Origin: Dinoroseobacter sp039192165
GTDB taxonomy: Bacteria > Pseudomonadota > Alphaproteobacteria > Rhodobacterales > Rhodobacteraceae
Direction: 5' to 3'
Assembly (NCBI GenBank): GCA_039192165.1
Contig: JBCCXD010000004.1
Span: forward strand, 186,001 to 250,000
DNA: 64,000 nt
In this document: positions 24,677-34,089 of the stretch, one piece after another
How the letters are laid out: the number at the start of each line of letters is the position of its first letter
How positions within the stretch are numbered: the stretch's first letter is position 1
Made by a program: the position numbers and the translations under genes
The notes under the pieces: model-generated
What the model was told of the DNA's origin: nothing
Seen by the model: the letters and a program-made list of their open reading frames with translations, nothing else
Database searches by the model: none

Positions 24677-25354
24677 CTATTCAGCCGGGTTCCGTGGCGC
24701 ACCCTGCTCAAGTATTCTGCGGTCAGAGGGCACGGTTGCGTTGCGCACGGGCCAATTCCTGTCTGACAGCTCTGATTTCGTTGCGAAGGCTGCGCCAATC
24801 ACAATGAAGGTATAGCTGATCAGTTCGGTTCCCTCCTGCACGACGGCTTTTACCAAGCTGCCGGTATCACCATCAATTACATGATCCCAGAGAAGTCCGC
24901 TGCCAAACAATCTGCTGAAGAAAACAAGCTCGGACATGCCAAGCAGCAAGACCCAGAACGAGGGGTGCTTCATGTGAACCGATGCGGAGGCGCCAATTGC
25001 ATTTCGTTGGCCCACGAGAAAAAGCGCACCCAGCAAAGCGACGAACGTGGCGGGGTACACCCAGAAGCCATGTTTTATGCTGTCCAGAAGGCCATCACTC
25101 TCTCTGATGAACATCCAAAGAAAGAGAACCGCCCAGGCGCTGCAATATCCCTTGTGTTGCTCTGATCGGTTGGCCGCTAGGAGAAATAGGAAAAAACAAA
25201 GAAGTAGGAGAACTCCCTGATATATCTGGGTGAGGGATGTCTCTGACATTTTGCTGTCAAACACGATGACGTCCAGATAAATCACGGCGGTTGCGACCAA
25301 GATCAAGACGCCGACGAACAGCACTTCGTAAAGACGTGTTCTTATATCTGCCAT
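24677..25354 (-). CDS. Uncharacterised polytopic membrane protein
   Basis: A 225-residue inner-membrane protein with about six hydrophobic segments (roughly 9-30, 45-62, 73-85, 93-113, 130-150, 175-195). It has polar residues inside or near the helices: RESDGLLD with HGFW in the third loop, and QEGTELISY before the last helix. The start at 25354 is chosen because the sequence upstream is proline/arginine-rich and not coding-like, although the frame stays open for 49 codons. I recall similar unannotated proteins with a FIRE-D-HGFW pattern but know no function. Convergent with the kinase-like gene, divergent to nothing obvious. Confidence 0.75.
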   Translation of the reverse strand: MADIRTRLYEVLFVGVLILVATAVIYLDVIVFDSKMSETSLTQIYQGVLLLLCFFLFLLAANRSEQHKGYCSAWAVLFLWMFIRESDGLLDSIKHGFWVYPATFVALLGALFLVGQRNAIGASASVHMKHPSFWVLLLGMSELVFFSRLFGSGLLWDHVIDGDTGSLVKAVVQEGTELISYTFIVIGAAFATKSELSDRNWPVRNATVPSDRRILEQGAPRNPAE

Positions 25355-25561
25355 ACCAAATTCTGCTCTGTGCGGCCTTCGGTTTCCTGACGGATTATGC
25401 TCGCTCACAGTGCGTGTTAGCGGGCTTGGGAACCAAAGGGGGGACCTGTAAGTCCACCATTTATTTTTCGTTAGAATAATACATGGCACAAACCTGTCCA
25501 CCCTTGGTACGCGCTCGTGATTGGTACGCTCTTTTCCAGGGCACGAGAACTAATCGACTAC

Positions 25562-26311
25562 TCAATCAGTCGGGCGCAGCGAAGCTGTCACGTAGTTCAC
25601 GCTAAGGTCGCGGTCGGAGATGCCCCAGCTCCATGAAATGGGATTGAATACAAAACCTTTGCGATCCACGGGCTCAAGCCCGGCGTCGCGCAGCAGCTCA
25701 AACAGTTCGTCCGGCGTTATGAACTTTTTCCATTCATGCGTGCCTTTGGGTAGCCACTTCATCACATACTCGGCGCCAACGATGGCCATGGCGAAGCTCT
25801 TGGGATTTCGGTTGATCGTGGAGCAGCACATGATCCCGCCAGGTTTCAGCAGCTCCTTGCATGCACTCAGGTAGGTCAGCGGGTCGGCCACATGCTCCAC
25901 GACCTCCATGTTCAACACTGCGTCAAACTGCTCGTCCTCTGCCACCAGGGCCTCGGCGGTGGTGTGACGATAGTCGATTTCCAGGCCGGACTGCTCGGCG
26001 TGGATGCGGGCTACGGGAATGTTCCGCTCGGCGGCATCTGCGCCGACAATTTTCGCCCCGAGCCGCGCCATTGGTTCGGACAGCAAACCGCCGCCACAAC
26101 CGATGTCCAGAATGCGCAACCCTTCAAACGGCAAAGGGCGGGTCAGGTCGCGCCCGTACTCTGTTGCGATCTGCCGCGTGATGTAGTCGAGCCGGACCGG
26201 GTTCATCAGGTGCAGCGGTTTGAACTTGCCGGTCGGGTCCCACCACTCAGCGGCCATCGCCTCGAACTTAGCGATTTCGCTTGGGTCGACGGTGGTTTGC
26301 GCGGTTGTCAT
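25562..26311 (-). CDS. ubiG: Ubiquinone biosynthesis O-methyltransferase
   Basis: SAM-dependent enzyme for the two O-methylations in ubiquinone synthesis. The 249-residue protein has the SAM motif ILDIGCGGG (67-75), the FDAVLNMEVVEHV strand and the C-terminal NPISWSWGISDRDLSVNY typical of UbiG. It is transcribed alone, divergently from the proline iminopeptidase gene 64 bp away. Ubiquinone is the pool quinone for both respiration and the type II reaction centre. Confidence 0.96.
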   Translation of the reverse strand: MTTAQTTVDPSEIAKFEAMAAEWWDPTGKFKPLHLMNPVRLDYITRQIATEYGRDLTRPLPFEGLRILDIGCGGGLLSEPMARLGAKIVGADAAERNIPVARIHAEQSGLEIDYRHTTAEALVAEDEQFDAVLNMEVVEHVADPLTYLSACKELLKPGGIMCCSTINRNPKSFAMAIVGAEYVMKWLPKGTHEWKKFITPDELFELLRDAGLEPVDRKGFVFNPISWSWGISDRDLSVNYVTASLRPTD

Positions 26312-26375
26312 GGACTCTCTCTCTACATCTTGCCAAGGATAGGTGGACGGGTTTCCCGAGACATATAGGGCAGCA

Positions 26376-27356
26376 ATGAACCGGGCGGCGAGCCAAAAAC
26401 GCGCATCCGATTATCTGTATCCGCCGATCGATCCGTTTGATCAGCGGATTCTTCCGGTGTCGCACGGCCATCGCATTTATGTCGAACAGTGCGGCAAGCC
26501 GGACGGAATTCCTGTTGTGGTGCTGCACGGGGGGCCAGGCGGCGGCTGTAGCCCCGCGATGCGGCGCTACTTCGACCCGAACACCTATCGCGTCATTCTG
26601 TTTGATCAGCGGGGATGTGGCCGTTCCAGACCCCACGCATCCGTAAACGACAACACCACGTGGCATTTGATCGAGGATATCGAGGCTATCCGCACAACCC
26701 TTGAGATCCCTGCTTGGGATGTGTTTGGCGGCAGCTGGGGTGCCACGCTTGCGTTAATTTATGCCGAGGCGCACCCAGATCGCGTGATAAATCTCATTTT
26801 GCGGGGCGTTTTCCTGATGACCGAGGCCGAACTGAAATGGTTCTATGGCGGCGGTGCTGCGCAGTTCTGGCCGGATGTCTGGGCAAGGTTTGTCAACATG
26901 ATCCCGGAGGATGAGCGCGACGATCTGATAGGGGCATATGCCAAGCGCCTTTTTTCAGGAAATATCATGGAAGAGACCCGCTTTGCCCGTGCCTGGTCGG
27001 CATGGGAGAATGGGCTGGCATCGATCTACTCCGAAGGTACCAGCGGCGAAAGTCCCGCAGAGTATGCCCGTGCTTTCGCGCGGCTAGAGAACCACTATTT
27101 CCGCAATAAGGGCTTTATGGAGGAGGACGGACAAATCCTCCGCGATGTAGGCCGGATCACAGAGATTCCGACGACGATCGTACAGGGCCGGTTCGATATG
27201 ATTTGCCCTCCCGCGGCGGCCCACAAGCTGGCAGCTGCGCTCCCGCGCTCGGATCTGCGCATGGTTCCACTGGCCGGCCATGCCTTGTCCGAGGCCGGAA
27301 TAAGTGCAGAGTTGGTGCGCGTCATGGATAAGTTGCGATACGGGCGCAGCGCTTAG
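26376..27356 (+). CDS. pip: Proline iminopeptidase
   Basis: Alpha/beta-hydrolase (peptidase family S33) that removes N-terminal proline from peptides in the cytoplasm. The 326-residue protein has the nucleophile elbow GGSWG (Ser120), an oxyanion motif HGGPGGG, the acidic residue in QGRFDMICP and the histidine in AGHALSEAG. The ATG at 26376 fits the family N-terminus (YPPIDPF); a GTG 33 bases upstream is possible but lies almost in the ubiG promoter. Confidence 0.93.
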   Translation: MNRAASQKRASDYLYPPIDPFDQRILPVSHGHRIYVEQCGKPDGIPVVVLHGGPGGGCSPAMRRYFDPNTYRVILFDQRGCGRSRPHASVNDNTTWHLIEDIEAIRTTLEIPAWDVFGGSWGATLALIYAEAHPDRVINLILRGVFLMTEAELKWFYGGGAAQFWPDVWARFVNMIPEDERDDLIGAYAKRLFSGNIMEETRFARAWSAWENGLASIYSEGTSGESPAEYARAFARLENHYFRNKGFMEEDGQILRDVGRITEIPTTIVQGRFDMICPPAAAHKLAAALPRSDLRMVPLAGHALSEAGISAELVRVMDKLRYGRSA

Positions 27357-27426
27357 CGTCTTTCTTGAATAGGGTTTTCTGGCGCTTGCGCGCTATGTTG
27401 TGACGTGTGGGTGAAAGGGACAGTCG

Positions 27427-28848
27427 TTGGAACTGAGAAGCCGCCGAAAATTATTGCAGACAGGCGTCGCTGCCGCGTTGCTTGCGGCGAGCGGCCTTCC
27501 TGTGTCCGCACGCGCCCAAGGCGGGCGCTTGCGCATCGGTCTGTCAGAGGCTCTGCCTGATTTCACAACGGGTGCGCAGAATGCTCGGTCGATTTTTGGC
27601 GCTGTTGCCGGTCAGGGCGCTGTGTACGATACACTGACCGAGGTCTCGGCCGATGGCGCGTTAAAAGGTGAACTTGCCGTAAGCTGGGCACCATCAAGTG
27701 ACGCCGCAGTCTGGACCTTTGCGTTGCGAGACAACGTTCAGTTCCACGACGGCGTTGCGCTGACCGCCGGAATTGTTGCAGATGTTTTCATGCGGTACAG
27801 GGCGACGGCGGATGCTGCCTCGATCCTGTCAACGGTGTCGTCGGTCGAGGCTTTGCCCGGAAACCGGGTGCGGTTTGCGCTGGAGGGCTCTAACCCGGAT
27901 TTCCCGTGGTACCTGAGCGATCCGGGACTTGTGGTAACCCGTCCGGCGGCGTCGCGCGCGCAGCCGCCTCTTGGTACCGGCCTCTACCGTTTTGAAGAGT
28001 GGGGCCGCGAAGGCCGTATTCTGGCGCGCCGGGTGACGCCGCACTACAAGGACGGTTATGCGGGCTGGTTCGATGAGCTTGAACTTTTGGCGATGCCCGA
28101 CGAAGGCGCCCGCGCCCAGGCTTTGCTGTCCGGACGGATAGACGTCACCCATGACCTCTTGCCGGAGACGCTGGAGAGGCTGGACAGGGACGCGCGGTTT
28201 GATGTTCGGATGGTCCCGGACGCGCGCTATCTTGCGTTTGAATGCCTTGGCGCTGATGCGGCAGACCTTAGAGCATCGCTGTCCGCGACAATCTCGCGAG
28301 GCAACTTAATGTCCGGCGCAATCGCGCCGCTCGGTCGTGCGGCGCATGATAATCCGTTTCCGCAAGGATCTGCTACAGTGCTGCATGTATCCAGTGCGCC
28401 ACCGCTGCCGCGGGAGCTTTCGGTTGCTGTTGCCCCGGATCTCGGGGCCGCCGGCGCAAGAGTGGTTTCTGTGTTCGCAAAACAGCTCAGCGCTTCAGGT
28501 ACACGCGCCCGTCTCGCCGCGCAGCCAGACAAGGCGGATATCCTTATTCATCGCCTGCCGGTACGTCCTTTGGCGGATTGGGCCTGGCTCGATTGGGCTC
28601 GGTTCTCAGGCGGTGGCGCAGAGCTGATGACAGCCCTTGGTGAGGCGCGCGCCTGTCTGGACCCTGAACTGCGGGCGGCGCTTTTCGCACAGGTCAATGT
28701 GCTGGCAGCACGGACGACGCATGTTGTTGTGCCCTGCTATCTCAACAATACCATGGCCTATACCCGCAGCGTGGCGCCTCCGGGGCGTCTTGGCGCCGAC
28801 CTGGATCTCGATGGTGCACGCATTGCAGAACGGTGGTGGCGGGTTTAG
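27427..28848 (+). CDS. ABC transporter solute-binding protein, peptide/nickel family (SBP_bac_5)
   Basis: A 473-residue periplasmic binding protein. The start is a TTG at 27427 and gives a twin-arginine-like signal (SRRKLLQTG, residues 5-13, followed by a hydrophobic Ala/Leu segment and ARAQG cleavage). The family signature AVSWAPSSDAAVWTFALRDN-type strand and FHDGVALTA are present, but the protein is shorter than the usual 500-540 residues. No permease or ATPase gene is adjacent, so its transporter and ligand are unknown. It sits alone between pip and a 380-bp gap. Confidence 0.85.
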   Translation: MELRSRRKLLQTGVAAALLAASGLPVSARAQGGRLRIGLSEALPDFTTGAQNARSIFGAVAGQGAVYDTLTEVSADGALKGELAVSWAPSSDAAVWTFALRDNVQFHDGVALTAGIVADVFMRYRATADAASILSTVSSVEALPGNRVRFALEGSNPDFPWYLSDPGLVVTRPAASRAQPPLGTGLYRFEEWGREGRILARRVTPHYKDGYAGWFDELELLAMPDEGARAQALLSGRIDVTHDLLPETLERLDRDARFDVRMVPDARYLAFECLGADAADLRASLSATISRGNLMSGAIAPLGRAAHDNPFPQGSATVLHVSSAPPLPRELSVAVAPDLGAAGARVVSVFAKQLSASGTRARLAAQPDKADILIHRLPVRPLADWAWLDWARFSGGGAELMTALGEARACLDPELRAALFAQVNVLAARTTHVVVPCYLNNTMAYTRSVAPPGRLGADLDLDGARIAERWWRV

Positions 28849-29229
28849 CCGCGACTTTGGTCGGAGATTCGTTTACAACCCTCTGTTTGTGGCTGCTTTA
28901 GATGGAAATCTTGAGTTCGCTCAAGAAATGGCTGTGCCCCGAAAAGTAAGATGTGCGACCTAATCGCCCGGCCCAGCCTGTCTGGCTGCGGCAACGCACC
29001 TCATTTGACCGCAAAACGAGACAGCACTCGTCAGAAATTGGTTTCTGGCAAGTCTCTCAATTTGTTCACAAAAACGCGAGTTGTCAAAAAAATTTACAGC
29101 GAATTCGAATCTAGCGGAAATTCTTTACAAGAAAAATGCACAAAATCAGGGCGTTGTTGCCAGCTTCACAATCCATGGTAACGGTTTCTCAATATTTCGA
29201 CATCCAGGCCTTAGGAGGGGATGAGCCAA
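28849..29229. other. 381-bp intergenic region upstream of acs
   Basis: No convincing gene on either strand: the short open frames here have poor codon use and no ribosome site. The right half is unusually AT-rich for this window (around 29030-29150) and contains several TTTACA/TTCACA-like hexamers, so it probably holds the acs promoter and its regulator sites; none can be fixed. The strong AGGAGGGG at 29213-29220 is the acs ribosome site. Confidence 0.6.
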
Positions 29230-31206
29230 ATGACGGAACAGAAGCCTATTCAACAAGACAATGCTCTTAAGCCGGTATCCGAAGAATTTGCGGCCTCTGC
29301 ACATATCAACGCAGAGCGGTATGCGGAGATGTATGCGGACTCTGTTTCGAACGCTGAAGCCTTCTGGGGCGAGCACGGTCAGATGCTGGATTGGATCAAG
29401 CCATACACACAGGTGAAGAACACGTCGTTCGAGCATGATGACGTCCACATCAAGTGGTTCGAAGATGGCACGCTGAACGTGGCCGCCAACTGTATCGACC
29501 GTCATCTGGCGACGCGCGGAGATCAGACCGCGATCATCTGGGAGCCTGACGAACCAACCGATCCGGCGATGCATATCACCTACAAGGACCTGCATCGCTC
29601 GGTCTGCAAGATGGCCAATGTGCTGGAAGACCTGGGCGTGCGTAAAGGCGACCGGGTGATCCTGTATCTGCCGATGATCCCTGAAGCGGCCTACGCGATG
29701 CTGGCCTGTGCGCGCATCGGCGCAATCCACTCGATCGTGTTTGCGGGCTTCTCGCCGGACGCGCTGGCGGCGCGGATCAACGGGGCTGACGCCAAGCTGG
29801 TGATCACCGCCGACTACGCCCCGCGCGGTGGGCGCCAGACGCCGCTGAAGTCCAATGCCGATGCAGCCCTGCTGCACACCAAGGACGACGTCAAAATGCT
29901 GGTCGTAAAGCGCACCGGCGGGCAGACCACCTGGGTGGACGGGCGCGATTTTGACTACAACGAGTTGATGCTGGAAGCAGACGACGTTCAGCACCCGGTC
30001 GAAGTGAACGCCGAAGACCCGCTTTTCATCCTCTATACCTCCGGGTCCACGGGACAACCCAAAGGCGTAGTGCACAGCTCGGGGGGCTATTTGCTCTATG
30101 CCGCGATGACCCAGAAGTACGTTTTCGACGTGCACGAAGGAGACATCTACTGGTGCACGGCCGACGTGGGCTGGGTCACAGGGCATAGCTACATCGTCTA
30201 CGGGCCGCTCGCTAACGGTGGCACTACGGTGATGTTCGAAGGTGTGCCGACCTACCCCGATGCGTCCCGCTTCTGGGAGGTGTGCGACAAGCACGAGGTC
30301 ACCCAATTTTACACCGCACCGACCGCGATACGGGCGCTCATGGGCAAGGGACCGGAATTTGTCGAGAAGTGCGATCTGTCCTCCCTTCGCGTGCTCGGCA
30401 CGGTCGGCGAGCCGATCAACCCTGAAGCTTGGAACTGGTACAACGAGCTGGTCGGCAAGGGCCGCTGCCCGATCGTCGACACCTGGTGGCAGACAGAAAC
30501 AGGTGGCCATCTGCTGACCCCACTTCCTGGCGCGACCGCCCTCAAGCCCGGCTCTGCGACAACGCCGTTTTTCGGTGTACAGCCGGTGGTTCTGGACCCG
30601 CATTCGGGCCAGGAAATTACTGAAACGGAAGCCGAGGGTGTCCTTTGTCTGAAAGATAGCTGGCCCGGTCAGATGCGGACGGTTTACGGCGATCACGAGC
30701 GCTTTGTGAAGACCTACTTCAGCGACTACAAAGGTTACTACTTTTCGGGCGATGGCTGTCGCCGTGACGCGGATGGCTATTACTGGATCACTGGCCGGGT
30801 CGACGATGTGATCAACGTCTCCGGCCACCGGATGGGCACTGCGGAAGTGGAGTCGGCGCTGGTGGCACACGCAAAAGTCGCCGAGGCCGCTGTTGTGGGG
30901 TATCCGCACGACATCAAGGGGCAAGGCATCTACTGCTATGTCACGCTCATGAATGGCGAGGAGCCATCCGAGGAGCTGCGCAAGGAATTGCGCACCTGGG
31001 TGCGGACCGAGATCGGCCCGATTGCAGCACCTGACCTGATCCAATGGGCGCCCGGCCTTCCGAAGACGCGTTCGGGAAAGATCATGCGCCGCATTCTGCG
31101 TAAAATCGCCGAGAACGATTTCGGTGCGCTTGGCGATACGTCTACCCTGGCGGAACCAGCAGTCGTTGATGACCTCATCGCCAACCGGATGAACCGGAAG
31201 GACTGA
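29230..31206 (+). CDS. acs: Acetyl-CoA synthetase (AMP-forming)
   Basis: Activates acetate to acetyl-CoA via acetyl-AMP, producing AMP and pyrophosphate. From the ATG at 29230 the protein is 658 residues. It has the AMP-binding motif YTSGSTGQPKG (269-279), the WWQTETGGH core, and PKTRSGKIMRR with Lys617, the site acetylated in the family. The start at 29230 has ideal spacing (9 bases) to AGGAGGGG; an ATG at 29221 abuts the ribosome site and is less likely. It heads a group with adk and a two-part symporter, which together suit acetate uptake and assimilation. Confidence 0.97.
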   Translation: MTEQKPIQQDNALKPVSEEFAASAHINAERYAEMYADSVSNAEAFWGEHGQMLDWIKPYTQVKNTSFEHDDVHIKWFEDGTLNVAANCIDRHLATRGDQTAIIWEPDEPTDPAMHITYKDLHRSVCKMANVLEDLGVRKGDRVILYLPMIPEAAYAMLACARIGAIHSIVFAGFSPDALAARINGADAKLVITADYAPRGGRQTPLKSNADAALLHTKDDVKMLVVKRTGGQTTWVDGRDFDYNELMLEADDVQHPVEVNAEDPLFILYTSGSTGQPKGVVHSSGGYLLYAAMTQKYVFDVHEGDIYWCTADVGWVTGHSYIVYGPLANGGTTVMFEGVPTYPDASRFWEVCDKHEVTQFYTAPTAIRALMGKGPEFVEKCDLSSLRVLGTVGEPINPEAWNWYNELVGKGRCPIVDTWWQTETGGHLLTPLPGATALKPGSATTPFFGVQPVVLDPHSGQEITETEAEGVLCLKDSWPGQMRTVYGDHERFVKTYFSDYKGYYFSGDGCRRDADGYYWITGRVDDVINVSGHRMGTAEVESALVAHAKVAEAAVVGYPHDIKGQGIYCYVTLMNGEEPSEELRKELRTWVRTEIGPIAAPDLIQWAPGLPKTRSGKIMRRILRKIAENDFGALGDTSTLAEPAVVDDLIANRMNRKD

Positions 31207-31211
31207 GGGTC

Positions 31212-31895
31212 ATGGACGGGGCAACCATCACAAAGACAGTCAATGTGATCCTTCTCGGACCTCCGGGTGCCGGGAAGGGGACGCAGGCACGCATGCTCGA
31301 ACAAAGGTTCGGGCTGGTGCAGCTGTCCACCGGCGATCTTCTGCGCGCAGCGGTTGCTGCCGGCACAGAGGCCGGCAAGGCTGCGAAATCGGTCATGGAA
31401 GCCGGGGGTCTGGTGTCGGATGAAATCGTTCTCGCGATTCTGAAAGACCGACTGTCGGACGAAGACGTTGGGGCCGGTGCGATACTTGACGGTTTCCCAC
31501 GCACGACGGTTCAGGCAGAGGCGCTGGATAAGCTTCTGGCGGAGACGGGCCAGTCTATCGATGCAGCAATCTCGCTTGAGGTTGACGATGAAGCGATGGT
31601 CGGACGCATTTCTGGGCGCTTCACCTGCGGCTCCTGCGGCGAGGGCTATCACGACGAATTCAAACCAACGGCGCAGGCCGGGGTTTGTGACAAATGCGGC
31701 GGCACGGACATGAAGCGCCGGGCCGACGACAACGCTGAGACGGTGCGCGAGCGGCTGAAAGCCTATCACGCCCAGACGGCGCCCCTGATCACCTATTACG
31801 AGCAGCAAGGCAGCCTGTCCAAAGTCGATGCAATGGCGTCGATCGACGACGTCAAGGCATCGCTGGACGGGCTCGTGGCGGGGATCACGGGCTGA
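31212..31895 (+). CDS. adk: Adenylate kinase (long-lid, zinc type)
   Basis: Interconverts ATP plus AMP with 2 ADP. The 227-residue protein has the P-loop GPPGAGKGT (16-24), the AMP-binding STGDLLR (39-45), DGFPRT (93-98) and a lid with four cysteines (Cys139, Cys142, Cys159, Cys162) that should bind zinc. It starts 5 bp after acs, so the two are probably cotranscribed; AMP released by Acs is its substrate. Many alphaproteobacteria carry adk in the ribosomal secY-rpsM region, so this may be a second, acetate-linked copy, which cannot be tested here. Confidence 0.94.
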   Translation: MDGATITKTVNVILLGPPGAGKGTQARMLEQRFGLVQLSTGDLLRAAVAAGTEAGKAAKSVMEAGGLVSDEIVLAILKDRLSDEDVGAGAILDGFPRTTVQAEALDKLLAETGQSIDAAISLEVDDEAMVGRISGRFTCGSCGEGYHDEFKPTAQAGVCDKCGGTDMKRRADDNAETVRERLKAYHAQTAPLITYYEQQGSLSKVDAMASIDDVKASLDGLVAGITG

Positions 31896-31950
31896 GGAAC
31901 CGGGAGCGTCCTTCGAAGGAGGCTCCCATATTTTGGAAAGGGAGAGAGTT

Positions 31951-32208
31951 ATGTCGGACAACTCTGACAGCAACGGCTACTGGGCGGCGAATATCCGTCT
32001 TGTGAAAATCTGCCTCGTGATCTGGGCGCTTGTTTCGTTCGGATTTGGCATTCTTCTGCGTCCTTTGCTTTCGGGCATTGCAGTGGGAGGGACAGACCTG
32101 GGCTTTTGGTTCGCTCAGCAGGGATCGATCCTCGTATTTCTTGCACTGATCTTCTTCTACGCCTGGCGCATGAACAGCATCGACAAAGAATACGGCGTCG
32201 AAGAGTAA
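31951..32208 (+). CDS. DUF4212 small subunit of a sodium:solute symporter
   Basis: An 85-residue protein with two membrane helices (about 15-37 and 51-70), ending MNSIDKEYGVEE. DUF4212 proteins are always found just before a large sodium:solute symporter and are thought to be a small subunit. GGAAAGGGAGAGAG precedes the ATG; the frame is open further upstream inside adk but that is not the protein. Followed 18 bp later by the large subunit. Confidence 0.92.
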   Translation: MSDNSDSNGYWAANIRLVKICLVIWALVSFGFGILLRPLLSGIAVGGTDLGFWFAQQGSILVFLALIFFYAWRMNSIDKEYGVEE

Positions 32209-32226
32209 TCCGAGGGACACGGAACA

Positions 32227-33993
32227 ATGGATCAGTTTACTTTAAACTTGCTGGTGGTTGGCGCGACCTTTGCGCTTTACATCGGCATCGCGATCTGGGC
32301 CCGTGCGGGTTCCACATCTGAATTTTACGCTGCAGGTCGCGGCGTTCACCCGGTCACCAACGGTATGGCGACAGCGGCGGACTGGATGTCCGCGGCCTCG
32401 TTCATCTCAATGGCGGGCCTCATTGCCTTCACCGGCTATGACAACAGCTCGTTCCTGATGGGCTGGACTGGCGGCTACGTGCTGCTGGCTCTGTTGCTTG
32501 CGCCCTATCTGCGCAAGTTTGGTAAATTCACGGTACCTGAATTTATTGGCGACCGCTTCTACAGCCCAACCGCGCGTATGGTTGCGGTTATCTGTCTGAT
32601 CGTGGCCTCGGTCACATACGTGATCGGCCAGATGACGGGCGTTGGTGTTGCGTTCTCGCGCTTTCTGGAAGTGGACGTGTCGACCGGCCTGTTCATTGGT
32701 GCCGGCGTGGTGTTCTGCTACGCGGTTCTGGGCGGCATGAAGGGCGTCACCTATACTCAGGTCGCGCAATATTGTGTTCTGATAACGGCTTACACAATTC
32801 CGGCCGTCTTCATCTCGCTGCAGCTGACCGGAAATCCTATTCCGGGTCTGGGCCTGTTCGGTGAACATACAGCCTCGGGCGAGCCACTTTTGCAGAAGCT
32901 CGACCAAGTGGTGCAGGATCTTGGTTTTAACTCCTACACCGGCCATCACGCGGATACGCTGAACATGCTGTTGTTCACCATCTCGCTGATGATCGGTACG
33001 GCTGGTTTGCCCCATGTGATCATGCGCTTCTTCACCGTGCCTAAAGTGGCCGATGCGCGCTGGTCCGCTGGCTGGACGCTGGTCTTCATCGCACTGCTGT
33101 ACCTCACCGCTCCGGCTGTTGGTGCCATGGCGCGTCTGAACCTGATCGACACGGTTTATCCGAACGGTCCGCAAGCGGAAGCTCTGATGTATGAAGAGCG
33201 CCCCGATTGGATGAAGAATTGGGAAGTCACCGGTCTTCTGAAGTTCGAAGACAAGAACGGCGACGGACAGATCCAGTGGTACAACGACAAATCCGAAGGC
33301 TTTGCCGCAACCGCTACGGCGAATGGTTGGCAGGGATCCGAGCTTACTGTGAACCGTGACATCCTGGTGTTGGCAAATCCCGAGATCGCACAGCTCCCGG
33401 GCTGGGTCATCGCTGTGGTTGCAGCCGGTGGTCTGGCGGCCGCCCTGTCCACAGCGGCTGGTTTGCTACTGGCAATCTCATCGGCGGTGTCGCATGACCT
33501 TTTCAAAGGTCAACTGACGCCAAACATGTCGGAGAAAGCCGAGCTTCTGACAGCGCGGATTTCAATGGCGGTTGCAATCGGTGTGGCCACATATCTTGGT
33601 CTCAATCCACCCGGATTTGCGGCGCAAACTGTGGCCTTGGCCTTCGGTCTGGCAGCGGCCTCGATCTTCCCGGCACTCATGATGGGCATCTTCTCCAAGC
33701 GGGTGAACAACACCGGCGCGGTTGCGGGCATGCTCACCGGCCTGATCGTGACCCTGGTCTACATCTTCCTGCACAAGGGCTGGTTCTTCATCCCGGGCAC
33801 CAACAGCTTCTCTGACGCTGATCCGCTGCTCGGCACCATCAAGTCCACATCGTTCGGTGCAATTGGTGCGATGCTGAACTTTGCAGTGGCAATCGCAGTG
33901 AGCCGCGCCACTGAAGAGCCTCCGCAGGAGATCCAGGATCTGGTCGAAAGTGTACGCATCCCCAAAGGGGCTGGCGCAGCGGTCGATCACTAA
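32227..33993 (+). CDS. Sodium:solute symporter large subunit, probable acetate/monocarboxylate permease (VC_2705-like)
   Basis: A 588-residue, about 13-helix transporter of the SSS family. The start MDQFTLNLLVVGATFALY and the EFYAAGRGVHPVTNGMATA loop are typical of the ActP/VC_2705 branch; a hydrophilic insert with DKNGDGQIQWYND (about 340-350), resembling a calcium-binding loop, is also characteristic of the DUF4212-associated type. Pairing with acs, adk and DUF4212 suggests acetate uptake. The symbol actP is not used because the two-subunit type is distinct from the E. coli permease. Confidence 0.9.
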   Translation: MDQFTLNLLVVGATFALYIGIAIWARAGSTSEFYAAGRGVHPVTNGMATAADWMSAASFISMAGLIAFTGYDNSSFLMGWTGGYVLLALLLAPYLRKFGKFTVPEFIGDRFYSPTARMVAVICLIVASVTYVIGQMTGVGVAFSRFLEVDVSTGLFIGAGVVFCYAVLGGMKGVTYTQVAQYCVLITAYTIPAVFISLQLTGNPIPGLGLFGEHTASGEPLLQKLDQVVQDLGFNSYTGHHADTLNMLLFTISLMIGTAGLPHVIMRFFTVPKVADARWSAGWTLVFIALLYLTAPAVGAMARLNLIDTVYPNGPQAEALMYEERPDWMKNWEVTGLLKFEDKNGDGQIQWYNDKSEGFAATATANGWQGSELTVNRDILVLANPEIAQLPGWVIAVVAAGGLAAALSTAAGLLLAISSAVSHDLFKGQLTPNMSEKAELLTARISMAVAIGVATYLGLNPPGFAAQTVALAFGLAAASIFPALMMGIFSKRVNNTGAVAGMLTGLIVTLVYIFLHKGWFFIPGTNSFSDADPLLGTIKSTSFGAIGAMLNFAVAIAVSRATEEPPQEIQDLVESVRIPKGAGAAVDH

Positions 33994-34001
33994 GATCATA
34001 T

Positions 34002-34030
34002 CCGAGCGGGTTGCCTCCCACCCCGCTCGG
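34002..34030 (+). other. Inverted repeat after the symporter gene
   Basis: CCGAGCGGG / CCCGCTCGG form a 9-bp perfect stem with an 11-base loop but only GTTT follows. It stands before the stronger hairpin at 34043 and may slow or fold the 3' end of the symporter transcript. Confidence 0.5.
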
Positions 34031-34042
34031 GTTTGAAGCCTG

Positions 34043-34075
34043 CGCGCTCCGGATTTTTGCCGGGGCGCGTTTTTT
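34043..34075 (+). terminator. Rho-independent terminator after the acetate uptake genes
   Basis: CGCGCTCCGG / CCGGGGCGCG pair with one T-G wobble around a 7-base loop, followed by six T residues. It ends 14 bases before the ATG of the DUF294 gene, so that gene must have read-through or its own promoter. Confidence 0.85.
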
Positions 34076-34089
34076 GCTCCGATCAAGTT

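Noticed and set aside
28951..29181. Small plus-strand open frame in the acs upstream gap (76 codons)
   Set aside because: No ribosome site, poor codon use, AT-rich sequence and no protein features; more likely a promoter region.
29146..31044. Long minus-strand open frame opposite acs
   Set aside because: The plus strand encodes an unmistakable acetyl-CoA synthetase; the antisense product is His/Arg-rich and unlike any family.
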